Source: Perkinsela sp. pyNocScin1 (Eukaryota > Euglenozoa > Kinetoplastea > Prokinetoplastida > Perkinselidae). From it: a DNA stretch of 64,000 bases. The stretch's first letter is position 1, and each line of letters starts with the position of its first letter. The stretch spans positions 62,001 through 126,000 of the forward strand of contig CAXHTR010000008.1 of NCBI GenBank assembly GCA_964019655.1, written 5' to 3'. This document shows positions 45,398-54,570 of the stretch, one piece after another. Position numbers and translations under genes: made by a program. The notes beneath the pieces are model-generated. The model ran no database searches. It was not told the origin of the DNA and saw nothing but the letters and a program-made list of their open reading frames with translations.

Positions 45398-45664
45398 TTA
45401 AGATTCTCCAGAGGTCTGGGTTCTTTCTACCAAATCCATACTTTGTATAGCATCCCGCGGAATCATGCACATGTTGAAAATTCTGTCTCGATGCATTCTG
45501 GAACCGAAAGGTGACCCTGAAGCAGGGATCTCTGGGGTGGCTTCAGATACATTGTTGAGAACAATGTTACCATCAGTATCGTAACAAATTATCTTTCCGA
45601 TAAGTTTTCTACCGTCGGTAACTATCAGTTGAGCGTATTTTTCTAGAAAAACATCAGACATCAT
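45398..45664 (-). CDS. NAA38: Sm-like protein, NAA38/LSMD1-like
   Basis: 88 residues, an Sm fold alone. Sm1 motif: QLIVTDGRKLIGKIICYDTD GNIVLNN (the D-G-R-x-L-x-G-x-x-x-x-x-D and N signature); Sm2 is atypical: MCMIPRDAIQSMDL rather than the I-R-G-x-x-I of core Sm proteins, resembling NAA38 (LSMD1), the auxiliary subunit of the NatC N-terminal acetyltransferase. LSm1/LSm8-type assignment is an alternative. A Ser/Gly/Pro insert sits between the motifs. Two adjacent Met codons at the start. Confidence 0.7.
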   Translation of the reverse strand: MMSDVFLEKYAQLIVTDGRKLIGKIICYDTDGNIVLNNVSEATPEIPASGSPFGSRMHRDRIFNMCMIPRDAIQSMDLVERTQTSGES

Positions 45665-45732
45665 AAAAAGGCAGGATAACGCTTGTAATTAAAGCTACTG
45701 TTACATAGTTTTATAGCGTTTTAGATTTCTCT

Positions 45733-47670
45733 TTAGCGTACAAACTTTTCGAGTTCCTTGGGAGCATACAAGCCATTGTTGTGATGTGCATCATAGATGA
45801 AGCACAAAAGCAGCGCCTGTGCTGAAACACTCAGCAAGTGAAAAAAGATACTTGCAATGATGAATGAAGATATGGCAATGGCTAGGAGTGGATAAAAGTG
45901 TTGCACTTCGAGAGGCACAATATTTGGTGAATCCAGCATGCTCATAGAGAAAAATAGCGTTAGGGTGACGACGAGTACTTTACCAATCAAAAACAAGAGT
46001 TCCTTGATCATCTGGAGAAACACAAAGGTTATGAACCTTCCATTCAGCAGCTTGAATGACTCCTTCGAAGCTAGGCAAAAGCATCGTGAAGTGATGCATA
46101 TGAAAACGTAGCTGTTCTTTGTGGCAACATCGAGTATTTTCTTGCATATTGTGACGAGGAAATCCGACACATAAAAGAGAAAGCGATTGACGTCATTCTT
46201 TTGCAGTATGCGCGTAGCTTGGTAATTGATTACGCGTACTGCCACCTGGATAATTTGCAATATGGCAACAAGGAACGAGCCTAGTGCAATAGAGCCTAAG
46301 TGATAGAATACAGACCAGGAAAACGATCGATGCAAAGAGCCTCGCGGCATATATTTGTCTTTCACCTCAAGTTTAGACCTAGGATTGCAGCGCGTGCTGT
46401 AATACCAGTATACACAGCAGAAAGATAAGACCATAAAGCTATAAGCAATCAAAACCTCCACCGTCCACACAAAACCAAAGGCTATATACATTAACACCCA
46501 GTGTAAGACATTCAGCCGCATCATTTGAGGCCCAAAATCACCGGACCCGGTCGCAGATGCAATGAGTTCCATGTAGCTGTTTGCCCATTCTTCCAGAAAG
46601 GTCTCCTCCACGGAAACCATGAGGACAACAAGCGTGATAAAGAGCACTAGAACCATGAAAAATGCAACAAGCGCAACAATTGGGACAATAATGAGCTGAT
46701 AATGGCTGCTTACCAAAGCCCCTGCGACTTGAATTAAGGCAGTTGCCTCGTCAATATTCTTTTGAAACCAATAGAATAAGATAGATCCAACGAGTGCACA
46801 GATCCAGGATACTATTGCTAGTGCAAAGTAAGTGGCGCGATAGAAGTCTGACGAATCATCACCGACGTGAGCACTACCATCCGACCACTTATACAAAACA
46901 TAGCCCATAGCAAGCGCGGCAGAAATCATTGCAGCTACGCTTGCATAGGCCATGACTTTTGTGAAGCATCGAAGAAAATGAATATAAAGCATACTGAGTA
47001 GTGCTGAGACAGCTATTGAAATGAGAACAAGCCTATAGCACTGGGTGACTTCGAGAATTCCGGTGAAGCATTGTTCGATAAATTTTTGCATGTAAGTTTT
47101 AGGCATTTTTTTCCCACTCGGGTTTGGCAAGGATGTCGGAATACAGCGGCCGTACAGCTCGATACTTTCATATGTGACTGCGAAGCTCTTTTGTCTGAAA
47201 TATTTCAGAGAGGTTCCATTCACTGACCTGTGACCATATGTGAATACTCTGGCATTTGTTTGATTGCTTGAAGAGTCCAGTGTCGGACATCTTTGTACGC
47301 ATATGCCACTATCAAAAAGTTCAAGAGAAAATGCACTCTCATCAACAGGCTTTTTTTTTCGCGCCTCATGTGGAGTAATAACAAGAGGCTTCCATAGAAA
47401 TTTGTTTTCGCTCCATACTTTAGACTGATATACACTGCTCTGCACATATGACTCAAGTCCCACTGGATCATCACCGACGCCGCATTGATAGCCTAGGTAA
47501 TCAGTGCCATGCCAAAATGCAAAAGCATTTCCATAAGAAAGCCCAAACCCCGCAAGGATGAATAAACCGACCCAGTACACGAGAAAGATGACTGAAAAGA
47601 AACAATCGGTACAGCTACGTTTTTCCTCATACGTGGTTGGGTATGAGCCGTTTGGAATCGTGCATATCAT
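45733..47670 (-). CDS. Choline transporter-like protein (SLC44/CTL family)
   Basis: 645 residues. An N-terminal span (VIFLVYWVGLFILAGFGLSY) is followed by GTDYLGYQCGVG, the CTL entry motif, then a Cys-containing loop (CVQRCPTLDSSSN, split CVQRCPTL) and about nine further hydrophobic spans. The conserved second half contains HLGSIALGSFLVAILQIIQV (the family G-S-l-a-f-G-s-l-i segment), CCVYWYYSTRC and late paired spans near LSVSAQALLLCFIYD. Members move choline or related cations across plasma or mitochondrial membranes. Full length. It is one of three genes tightly spaced between SMC4 and Trm2. Confidence 0.88.
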   Translation of the reverse strand: MICTIPNGSYPTTYEEKRSCTDCFFSVIFLVYWVGLFILAGFGLSYGNAFAFWHGTDYLGYQCGVGDDPVGLESYVQSSVYQSKVWSENKFLWKPLVITPHEARKKKPVDESAFSLELFDSGICVQRCPTLDSSSNQTNARVFTYGHRSVNGTSLKYFRQKSFAVTYESIELYGRCIPTSLPNPSGKKMPKTYMQKFIEQCFTGILEVTQCYRLVLISIAVSALLSMLYIHFLRCFTKVMAYASVAAMISAALAMGYVLYKWSDGSAHVGDDSSDFYRATYFALAIVSWICALVGSILFYWFQKNIDEATALIQVAGALVSSHYQLIIVPIVALVAFFMVLVLFITLVVLMVSVEETFLEEWANSYMELIASATGSGDFGPQMMRLNVLHWVLMYIAFGFVWTVEVLIAYSFMVLSFCCVYWYYSTRCNPRSKLEVKDKYMPRGSLHRSFSWSVFYHLGSIALGSFLVAILQIIQVAVRVINYQATRILQKNDVNRFLFYVSDFLVTICKKILDVATKNSYVFICITSRCFCLASKESFKLLNGRFITFVFLQMIKELLFLIGKVLVVTLTLFFSMSMLDSPNIVPLEVQHFYPLLAIAISSFIIASIFFHLLSVSAQALLLCFIYDAHHNNGLYAPKELEKFVR

Positions 47671-47806
47671 CGAAGGCAGAAAGTGGAGCTAGTCATTAAA
47701 TATCTTAAGCAAAGGTTCAGAAAAGTGTCTTAAAGCATACAATTTCCAGTACAATAATCGTAAAAGCGTCCAAGCACCACACGGAGAACGCAACATCACA
47801 GGCTGC

Positions 47807-49498
47807 TCATGCCCGGTGAAGTAAAACGACTTGTTCTACGTGTGCCGTGTGCGGAAAAAAGTCAACAGCAAAGGAGGTTACACCGGTAAATGGCTTTCCA
47901 GGATAAGCTATTGTAGGTGACTTGGAAAGATGCACACAGTCTGCTACCAAGGCCCGTTGATTACACGAAACATAAATCAAGCTTTTGATATGCGATGATC
48001 GTCGCAGCCACTGTATGATGTTTTTGTGCAAACCGCACCGTGGTGGGTCGATTGCTGCAACTATAGTCATGTTAATTCCAGAATTTTTGACAACATTTCG
48101 AATGCATTCTTCGATTTTAGAGCACGATTCCTCCACTTTTGCACAGATATAATCCACATTTTCCACGCCCATGAGGTGAGCGTTTCTTTCTGCATCTTCA
48201 ATCGATTTGCGAACAACTTCAATCCCAATCACATGCGCCACAGAGCTGTGAAGGCACAGACCAATGAGTCCAGTGCCACAACAAATATCGAGAAGTATTG
48301 TCTTTGAATTGAAGCACTGAAAGCTTTTTACACGTTCAATAAGCTTTTCCATGGACGGTGTGTTTACCTGAAAGAATGTGCCTGCACTTATGTGAAAAGG
48401 CAGTCCACAAACATAATCTACGAGCGATTCTCGCCCCGAGAGAACCGTAAAAGGTAGATCATGTGGTGCTGCATTAGAGCACCCATCGAACTCTTGCCAT
48501 TGGATACTTGCACAATACGGATGAAAGCTATCGACAAAATCTCTTTGAAGGTCATTGAAATGCGATGCACTGCACTTTTTTAAATTGCAGGAAAACCACT
48601 GCTTTGACCTTGTCTGCATTATGACCATAAACGCTCCGTGGGAAGTAATTCTCATTGAAACCCTCCTCCAAAATCCATTATGTGTTTCTTTATCATAACT
48701 GCACAGGTCTTCAGGAAACATTTGCCACCAGGCCTGTATCCAATCCTGAATAATATTTGCCAACTCGATTACAATATGCGGGGTAATCATGCAACTCTCG
48801 AAAGGGAGAATATGAACGAAGCCTTCTTTGAACGATCCGGCATTGAATCCAAGGTAGGGCTTGGAGGTACTTTCCTCTCCACTTTTTCGGCACCCCACAC
48901 ACAAATCTACGCGATTTCGATATCCATTTATTTTGACGGAAGGTATCACTTCTTGAAAATCACAGTACATACTACTCGCTGTGTTCAGCTGCTTATTGAC
49001 CCCATTTCCAATTTCGCGGAGTATACTTATGCAGTGATCTTTTTTTTTCTCGATTTGCTCTGGGTAAGAAATATATTTCCATGGGTCGACTCCCGCATTA
49101 TGTAAACTTGCTTCATCCTTGTCATGAGTTCTCTTTCGGCACATGGTTAAGCCTCGATCGAAAAATTCAAAATCCTTTTCCTCAAGTGGTACGCGCTTCC
49201 ACTTTATTCCACGAATAACAATGTGTTGCAACATTTCACTACCCTTTTCCAGACTATCTTCACACTGAAAGTTAAAGAATGCGAAAGGGCTCTTTGGACT
49301 TTTCCCTATACGTACGCATCCACCTATCCCTGCGAGGCTTGTTGGATCAAATTCCCAATTACCCTCACGCTGAATATATGCGCGTACAATATCTTTGAGT
49401 GCTTTCGGGGTTAAAAAAGTCTTGCCAACAAAAATTTTAAGAACGAATGCTCCTTGCGGTATGTGTGGATCACAAACTACAGATGATTGCTTGTCCAT
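47807..49498 (-). CDS. TRMT2A: tRNA (uracil-5)-methyltransferase, TRMT2A/Trm2 type
   Basis: 563 residues from ATG 49498 (MDKQSSVVC); an upstream in-frame ATG at 49576 would add a hydrophobic 26-residue leader that the family lacks, and a pyrimidine tract directly precedes 49498. N-terminal RRM-like region: VLKIFVGKTFLTPKALKDIV and AFFNFQCEDSLEKG. Methyltransferase: FFQVNTPSMEKLIERV, SAM motif LLDICCGTGLIGL, DPPRCGLHKNII and the catalytic Cys in YVSCNQRALVADC. It makes 5-methyluridine at position 54 of tRNA. Domain order matches TRMT2A of animals and protists. Confidence 0.92.
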   Translation of the reverse strand: MDKQSSVVCDPHIPQGAFVLKIFVGKTFLTPKALKDIVRAYIQREGNWEFDPTSLAGIGGCVRIGKSPKSPFAFFNFQCEDSLEKGSEMLQHIVIRGIKWKRVPLEEKDFEFFDRGLTMCRKRTHDKDEASLHNAGVDPWKYISYPEQIEKKKDHCISILREIGNGVNKQLNTASSMYCDFQEVIPSVKINGYRNRVDLCVGCRKSGEESTSKPYLGFNAGSFKEGFVHILPFESCMITPHIVIELANIIQDWIQAWWQMFPEDLCSYDKETHNGFWRRVSMRITSHGAFMVIMQTRSKQWFSCNLKKCSASHFNDLQRDFVDSFHPYCASIQWQEFDGCSNAAPHDLPFTVLSGRESLVDYVCGLPFHISAGTFFQVNTPSMEKLIERVKSFQCFNSKTILLDICCGTGLIGLCLHSSVAHVIGIEVVRKSIEDAERNAHLMGVENVDYICAKVEESCSKIEECIRNVVKNSGINMTIVAAIDPPRCGLHKNIIQWLRRSSHIKSLIYVSCNQRALVADCVHLSKSPTIAYPGKPFTGVTSFAVDFFPHTAHVEQVVLLHRA

Positions 49499-49575
49499 TG
49501 CAACGAGCAGAAACAGTAGAATAGAAACATAATTCAAAGCCTGATTTCCATGGAAAGCTAATAAACATGAAGGCA

Positions 49576-50184
49576 TTAAAAACGAAAGTCTGGGTCCACA
49601 TCAGCTGCCCAATAATATTTCGTAACCAATGTCTGGGAAAATAGCTTCCTTATGGGCACATCATTTCGCTTAGTCCACGCGAAGACTATTCTTGGATCAA
49701 TATAGTTCGCTTTTGATGTTCCAGTAGATATGCTTTTGCCATCATTTTTAATTTTCTTTTGAGCTTGCACAGAAGTAACCTTGCTTTTTAGTGCTGAGAT
49801 TCGCTCATCGAAATTCCTCGGGTACTTCATGGCAAGAGGTCTTTTAGGGATTAGCTGTGAGCCTTTCGGAGACGTAGCTGCTCCAAGGTCACCTTTTTCA
49901 GGCTGCTTGCCTCTTATTATCAGCATCGAATCTCTGGGTTTGGAATTATCATGTTTTTGACGTGTTTTGTCTGGTATAACTGATGTACTTGGAGCACTAA
50001 TATTGTGACTGCTTATAAGCTCACTACGCTCACCATTCGGTTCGCTAGGTCCCAATTTTTCTTCGTTACTATTACAGCCTATACTGGAAATGTTTATATG
50101 CAGAGGTATTTTTGATGGGATTGACAATGGGGCAGCACCCTCTGTTTGCATCATCAAATAAAAAACTACATAAGCGGAATGCAT
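49576..50184 (-). CDS. TOP1: Stand-alone topoisomerase IB C-terminal module (TOP1 small-subunit-like)
   Basis: 202 residues. The last 80 residues match the end of eukaryotic topoisomerase I: a linker-like helix (RNFDERISALKSKVTS), then TGTSKANYIDPRI with the catalytic tyrosine at 161, VFAWTKRNDVPIRKLFS and WAADVDPDFRF. The first 120 residues are low-complexity. No core domain (with the Arg/Lys/His catalytic set) precedes it: the next upstream gene is CIAO1 on the other strand. Kinetoplastids encode topoisomerase IB as two proteins, a large core and a small tyrosine-bearing subunit, and this gene has exactly that form. Stop and the upstream Trm2 ATG share a base (49576). Start could instead be Met11 or 12. 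Confidence 0.85.
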   Translation of the reverse strand: MHSAYVVFYLMMQTEGAAPLSIPSKIPLHINISSIGCNSNEEKLGPSEPNGERSELISSHNISAPSTSVIPDKTRQKHDNSKPRDSMLIIRGKQPEKGDLGAATSPKGSQLIPKRPLAMKYPRNFDERISALKSKVTSVQAQKKIKNDGKSISTGTSKANYIDPRIVFAWTKRNDVPIRKLFSQTLVTKYYWAADVDPDFRF

Positions 50185-50479
50185 GTAGTTGAAATAGCGT
50201 GTAAATTGTATTCATTGCTTTTTCGTCATCAGCATACGCACACAGAAAAAATTATCATTTTGCTATTTCAGTAATTAGCTCCATCAGCTGCATTTCAACT
50301 TTCTATCAGCGAAAAATGTAGTTCAAAATTAATAAGTATTACTGCACTAGTCATGCAAATACTTAGTTGCACTGTAGCTCACCATGTACTGCGTTATTAT
50401 ATTTTATTCCCCCTTACGCTATCAGTTATACAATATATTCTGAATCATTCTCCCAGCTAGATTGTCATGAACTTATTAG
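50185..50479. promoter_or_regulatory. Divergent strand-switch junction
   Basis: 295 AT-rich bases between the divergent starts of the TOP1 module (minus) and CIAO1 (plus). The right side has TCTCCCAGCTAG and then ATTAG directly at the CIAO1 ATG. No open frames of note. Candidate transcription-start zone for the two long blocks on either side. Confidence 0.4.
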
Positions 50480-51688
50480 ATGCGAGAGTATACAGCAATA
50501 CGTGAAACAGATAAATCATGGAGTATCATTTGCATGAATGAGGTTAATCTATGTGCGTCTCCGTTGTGGTCAGCTGCCTGGCATCCATCGGGAATCTTTA
50601 TCGCTATAGCCACATCGGATTTAAGAGTGGTCTTTCTTTCTAGAATGGGCAAAATTATTCTCGAATTTCATACTAAGCATGCTAAGACGATTCGGAAAGT
50701 CGCATGGAGCTCATGTGGTCGCTTGCTATGTACGAGCAGCTTTGATGGCACATCTTGTATTCATAAGCTCTGCTATGAAGTTAGTCATAAGCCAAAGGTG
50801 AGAGTGTATTTACTAGAATCATTGGATGGTCATGAAAGTGAGGTAAAAAGTTGTTCTTTTCACCCTACAAAAAATATAATAGCGACCTCTTCTCGTGATA
50901 AATCCATATGGCTCTGGGAGTATTTTTTTGAAGATACCGATGAAAGTGAAGAAATTTTATATCAGGAACTTCATGTACATGAAGACCTTGAAGAGGCTGA
51001 AATATTGAGGATTGGTTGTAGCGATAAAAATTATTTCTTTAGAACCGAGTGCATCGCAGTTCTGGAGGAGCATACGCAAGACGTAAAAAATATAGTATGG
51101 AGCGCAAATTATAATAAACTTATCAGCTGCGGATACGACAATTCGATCATGATATGGGGCCTTAGGCCCAATACAACTCACGAAGATTGGGTTCTCGAGG
51201 AAACTCTTGCTGGGCACAGTGACTCTGTGCTTAGTATTGATGAATATCCGGTAAGAAAGAAAATTAATCAAGTCCTGGAAAATCAGGAAAGCGCTGATTT
51301 TATAATTTCATGTTCGGCAAATGCAAAATGTCTTATATGGAAAAAAGATAACTCTGAGAACGATTTTAGATGCTGGAGATCTGTTGCTTGCATCTCTCAT
51401 TTGCACCGAGATAGTATTATGTGCTGCCAACTCAGTGCGAGGGGACTCTTACTTACCTCATCAATGGACTGCTCAATAGCTATTACTAATTGTATTGGCA
51501 TATTTAAAGAAGCTATAGGCGAAGAATACCCATCTCCGAGCTCCTCTTCTATAGCTCAGAAAGTATATCGTATACAGGATGCTCACAGTGGAGGGGTCAC
51601 ATACGCTGCGTGGTGTCCTCACGCGGAAAATGTATTCGCTTCATGTGGGGAAGACGGTGTCTTGAAATTCTGGCAGATCGATAAATGA
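50480..51688 (+). CDS. CIAO1: Cytosolic iron-sulfur assembly WD40 protein CIAO1/Cia1
   Basis: 402 residues, seven WD40-like blades. Diagnostic segments: LWSAAWHPSGIFIAIATSD, GHESEVKSCSFHPTKNIIAT, SRDKSIWLWEY, then EHTQDVKNIVW and the second-half blades ETLAGHSDSVLSID, HLHRDSIMCCQL and the last blade HSGGVTYAAWCPHAENVFAS. Order and spacing match CIAO1, which docks apo-proteins for 4Fe-4S insertion with MMS19 and CIA2. An insert (DTDESEEILYQELHVHEDLE) in blade 3 lengthens it relative to yeast Cia1. First gene of the final plus-strand block. Confidence 0.9.
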   Translation: MREYTAIRETDKSWSIICMNEVNLCASPLWSAAWHPSGIFIAIATSDLRVVFLSRMGKIILEFHTKHAKTIRKVAWSSCGRLLCTSSFDGTSCIHKLCYEVSHKPKVRVYLLESLDGHESEVKSCSFHPTKNIIATSSRDKSIWLWEYFFEDTDESEEILYQELHVHEDLEEAEILRIGCSDKNYFFRTECIAVLEEHTQDVKNIVWSANYNKLISCGYDNSIMIWGLRPNTTHEDWVLEETLAGHSDSVLSIDEYPVRKKINQVLENQESADFIISCSANAKCLIWKKDNSENDFRCWRSVACISHLHRDSIMCCQLSARGLLLTSSMDCSIAITNCIGIFKEAIGEEYPSPSSSSIAQKVYRIQDAHSGGVTYAAWCPHAENVFASCGEDGVLKFWQIDK

Positions 51689-51773
51689 AGTCAATATGAA
51701 GCTTTTGCTTCGAAAATCCGAATGCCATGATCATTCGGTTACCCTGATCTTGACTTAATTTTTATAAAGAACA

Positions 51774-52214
51774 ATGACGAGGTCATACGGACTGCGCCAC
51801 GGCACACGAACTCTCTTTGCTAAGAAATTTAGGCGACATGGACAGCCACTGACAAGACCGTACCTGACATCGGTAAAGATGGGAGACTACGTTGATGTGG
51901 TTGCTGATCCATCCATTCGTGATGGAATGCCGCATAAATTCTACCATGGAAAAACAGGCAAGGTCTGGAATGTCACACCGCGAGGCGTCGGAGTAATCAT
52001 TCACAAGCGCGTTCGAAACCACATTCTGCGAAAGCGCATTTGCGTTCGCATTGAGCATATCCGTCCGTCTCGGTGCCAGGAAGGGCTCAAGCAGAAACTC
52101 TCTAAGGTGACTCAAGAAACAAAGGAGAAAGCTGGCTTTATCCTGAAGCCTCAAAAGACTGTCACCAAAGTTACTCCACAGCCGTACAACTTCGTTCAGG
52201 CCCGTAAGCTCTGA
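51774..52214 (+). CDS. RPL21: 60S ribosomal protein eL21
   Basis: 146 residues. Family signatures: start MTRSYGLRHGTRTLFAKKFR, VKMGDYVDVVADPSI, MPHKFYHGKTGKVWNVTPRG and the conserved NHILRKRICVRIEHI. Ends QPYNFVQARKL. Slightly shorter C-terminal helix than animal eL21 (about 160). The upstream TTTTTATAAAG precedes the ATG. Same-strand neighbours CIAO1 (85 bases upstream) and uS13 (107 downstream). Confidence 0.97.
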   Translation: MTRSYGLRHGTRTLFAKKFRRHGQPLTRPYLTSVKMGDYVDVVADPSIRDGMPHKFYHGKTGKVWNVTPRGVGVIIHKRVRNHILRKRICVRIEHIRPSRCQEGLKQKLSKVTQETKEKAGFILKPQKTVTKVTPQPYNFVQARKL

Positions 52215-52274
52215 GTATGATTTACTACATAAACATGTTATAGTGAAACTTTGAATCGCAGGTGGGCTCTTGTG

Positions 52275-52315
52275 TTTTCTTCCTTCTTCATTTCGATTTC
52301 TTTCTTCATTTTAAG
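52275..52315 (+). promoter_or_regulatory. Candidate splice-acceptor (long pyrimidine tract) before uS13
   Basis: A run of pyrimidines (TTTTCTTCCTTCTTCATTTC, then TTTCTTCATTTTAAG) ends in AG seven bases before the ATG at 52322. It is the strongest such tract in the window and fixes the uS13 start at the ATG rather than the upstream GTG at 52262. Function inferred. Confidence 0.45.
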
Positions 52316-52321
52316 CCGACA

Positions 52322-52786
52322 ATGTCGCTCAGCCTAGTTTCGCCTAATTTCACGCATATCATTCGTATGTCGAATACGAATCTTGATGGTAAGCGTAAAG
52401 TTCCATACGCGCTCCGGATGGTTAAAGGCATTGGAGTACGAATGGCAATGATTGTTACCAAGAAGGCCAATATTGACCCGGATCGACGAGCAGGCACCCT
52501 TACTCCAGAAGAGCTGGAGAGAATCGCGGACATTATCGCCAGTCCAGAGAAATACAAAATTCCTTCCTGGATGTTGAATCGCAAGAAAGACCCTAAGACT
52601 GGCAAAACCGAGCATGTTACATCAGTTGCATGGGATAACAAAGTTCGTGAAGATCTTGAGCGCCTCAAAAAGGGACGAATTCACAGGGGTATTCGCCATT
52701 GCTACGGTCATCGCGTGCGCGGTCAGCATACGAAAACTTCGGGCCGACACGGGCGCGTTCCAGGCCTTCTCCACCGCAAGAAATAG
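52322..52786 (+). CDS. RPS18: 40S ribosomal protein uS13 (S18)
   Basis: 154 residues from ATG 52322 (MSLSLVSPNFTHIIRMSNTN). Signatures: VPYALRMVKGIGVRMAMIV, LTPEELERIADIIASPEKYK, the PSWMLNRKKDPKTGK loop, IRHCYGHRVRGQHTKTSGRH and the basic end GLLHRKK. It contacts the tRNA and the central protuberance in the 40S head. Length matches the family. Confidence 0.97.
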   Translation: MSLSLVSPNFTHIIRMSNTNLDGKRKVPYALRMVKGIGVRMAMIVTKKANIDPDRRAGTLTPEELERIADIIASPEKYKIPSWMLNRKKDPKTGKTEHVTSVAWDNKVREDLERLKKGRIHRGIRHCYGHRVRGQHTKTSGRHGRVPGLLHRKK

Positions 52787-53025
52787 ACTCATCAATGGAA
52801 TGTAGCTGATTCGACATGCTTCAGCAGCACATTTATAAGGATAAATTAAAGTTATACTGTGTCAATTTGCATCTTTTCTGATAGCTTTTGCGACTTTTCA
52901 TTGCTTAAATCTGATAATGCTCTGTAGTATGAGCAGCGAAGCTGTGTTCTTCTGAGGGGAAATGTGACGTAATGCATATCAGCTCGCTCTATTATACTTC
53001 TATCACCATTCGTAAACTATCGAAA

Positions 53026-53592
53026 ATGAAAGTTATATTGCCAATTTTAGCGCTTGGGACATTCCACGTATGCTGTGCATCCGATGCATGTCACGAAATA
53101 TTCTCCCCATCTGCAGCATTTTTCGGTGCCATGGGGGCAACCTCAGCCCTCGTGTTCGCGAACCTTGGATCAGCTTACGGCACTGCCAAATCAGGTATAG
53201 GCGTTGCTCATTTGGGAGTACTTCATCATGAGAGAATAATGAGAGGCATAGTTCCAGTAGTTATGGCCGGTATTCTGGGAATTTATGGCCTCATAGTGGG
53301 TGTGATCATCAACAATAATATCAAAACTGATGGAACCTATTCGCTATTTTCCGGCTATTTGCACTTAGGCGCTGGATTAGCAGCGGGTTTATCATCACTC
53401 GCTGCAGGCTTGGCTATTGGCATCGTGGGGGGTGCATCCGTCCGCGCCTATGCTCGGCAAGATCGCATTTTTGTTGCTATGATTCTAATGCTCATCTTCG
53501 CAGAAGCGCTCGGACTGTATGGACTCATTATCGCCCTTTTAATGAATAATCAAGCTACGAAATTTGCAGCTCCGGCTTACTGTTCATTATAG
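53026..53592 (+). CDS. VMA3: V-type H+-ATPase proteolipid, subunit c, with signal peptide
   Basis: 188 residues from ATG 53026; an upstream ATG at 52972 would add 18 residues. [19 protein letters not shown] looks like a signal peptide, unusual for this family. The proteolipid has four helices: [59 protein letters not shown] and [18 protein letters not shown]. The essential proton-binding Glu is in IFAEALG (residue 160). Two hairpin repeats and length point to subunit c (Vma3/Vma11). In the polar loop the usual acidic GDAGVR is GGASVR. The rotor translocates protons to acidify vacuoles and endosomes. Confidence 0.92.
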   Translation: MKVILPILALGTFHVCCASDACHEIFSPSAAFFGAMGATSALVFANLGSAYGTAKSGIGVAHLGVLHHERIMRGIVPVVMAGILGIYGLIVGVIINNNIKTDGTYSLFSGYLHLGAGLAAGLSSLAAGLAIGIVGGASVRAYARQDRIFVAMILMLIFAEALGLYGLIIALLMNNQATKFAAPAYCSL

Positions 53593-53693
53593 ACCATTGT
53601 TTGGCATTCTGGTACAATACAGGTTATGATGCCCCCTTGATATTACTCTTAGTCAGCAAATAGCTGTTTTTCTGCTTTGAATTTATCGAGGAT

Positions 53694-54488
53694 ATGAGTA
53701 CTGATGCAAAGAAACTTATTGTTCCCCCGCCGCGTCTTCTTGGCATAATCGAAAAAACTGCCCAAAAGGTGGCATCAAGTGGTGTATCCTTTGAAACTGG
53801 TCTAAAAGCTAACCCGGATATCCAATCTGATATCTCCTTTAACTTTTTGAAAAGAGAAAACCCATACTATGCCTACTACACTTCCAAGGTTGATCAATAC
53901 TCAAAAAAGTTGAACATTGAAGGCTACGAGCGACAAGAAAGTACTCCACATAGCTCTACTCGAAGCAGCAAAGATGATGAAGTGAGCGGTATCAGTGCAT
54001 TTTTTACTCGACGTACGGCGATAAAACAAAGAGATTTTGGAACGATACGCACATTTTCATTCGATGCAGGAGACACGAAACACCGAGTTTTGATTCCGAA
54101 ATTTCAGTATCAGATAATTGCATTGACAGCAAGATTCGTTGCGGCTTATGGCTTTGAATTCGCTTCGTTTTTATCGGGGCAAGATCTACAAAGTGGTCAT
54201 TTTTCGTTCTTGGAAAGTACTCACCCATCGAACATTATTTTTCTCAAACTAGTGAAAGCGTATCAAGCCATTCTAAGCACTGAAAAATCTTCGGAATTGT
54301 GCGAAAAACTTGATTCTTTAGATTTTGAAAACCTTATCACATTCGTCGTGAACGAGGCCAACGGTGCAGCCACAGAAAAAAGAAACCTTCTCAAGCAGAA
54401 AGAATTTACACAATCAAGTCGTGAAAGTTTGATAAAAGATATCAGTTGGGATGATTTTCACGTTCTTGAAACACTCATTCTATCTTAG
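53694..54488 (+). CDS. SF3A1: Minimal splicing factor SF3A1/Prp21
   Basis: 264 residues. SURP1: PPPRLLGIIEKTAQKVASSG, DISFNFLKRENPYYAYYTSK; SURP2: KFQYQIIALTARFVAAYGFE, FSFLESTHPSNIIFLKLVKA. Followed by a short charged helical end. This is close to yeast Prp21 (280 residues) and lacks the long middle, proline-rich part and ubiquitin-like domain of animal SF3A1. SF3A is part of U2 snRNP and helps branch-site recognition; the presence of a U2 factor shows the organism has a spliceosome even though no introns are evident here. Confidence 0.88.
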   Translation: MSTDAKKLIVPPPRLLGIIEKTAQKVASSGVSFETGLKANPDIQSDISFNFLKRENPYYAYYTSKVDQYSKKLNIEGYERQESTPHSSTRSSKDDEVSGISAFFTRRTAIKQRDFGTIRTFSFDAGDTKHRVLIPKFQYQIIALTARFVAAYGFEFASFLSGQDLQSGHFSFLESTHPSNIIFLKLVKAYQAILSTEKSSELCEKLDSLDFENLITFVVNEANGAATEKRNLLKQKEFTQSSRESLIKDISWDDFHVLETLILS

Positions 54489-54570
54489 ATAGAAACATGA
54501 TCTATTGAAGTCGATGAAGTCGACCACAGCTGGTCAATCCATGGGTTCTTGTGTTGAATTTGCAGATACT

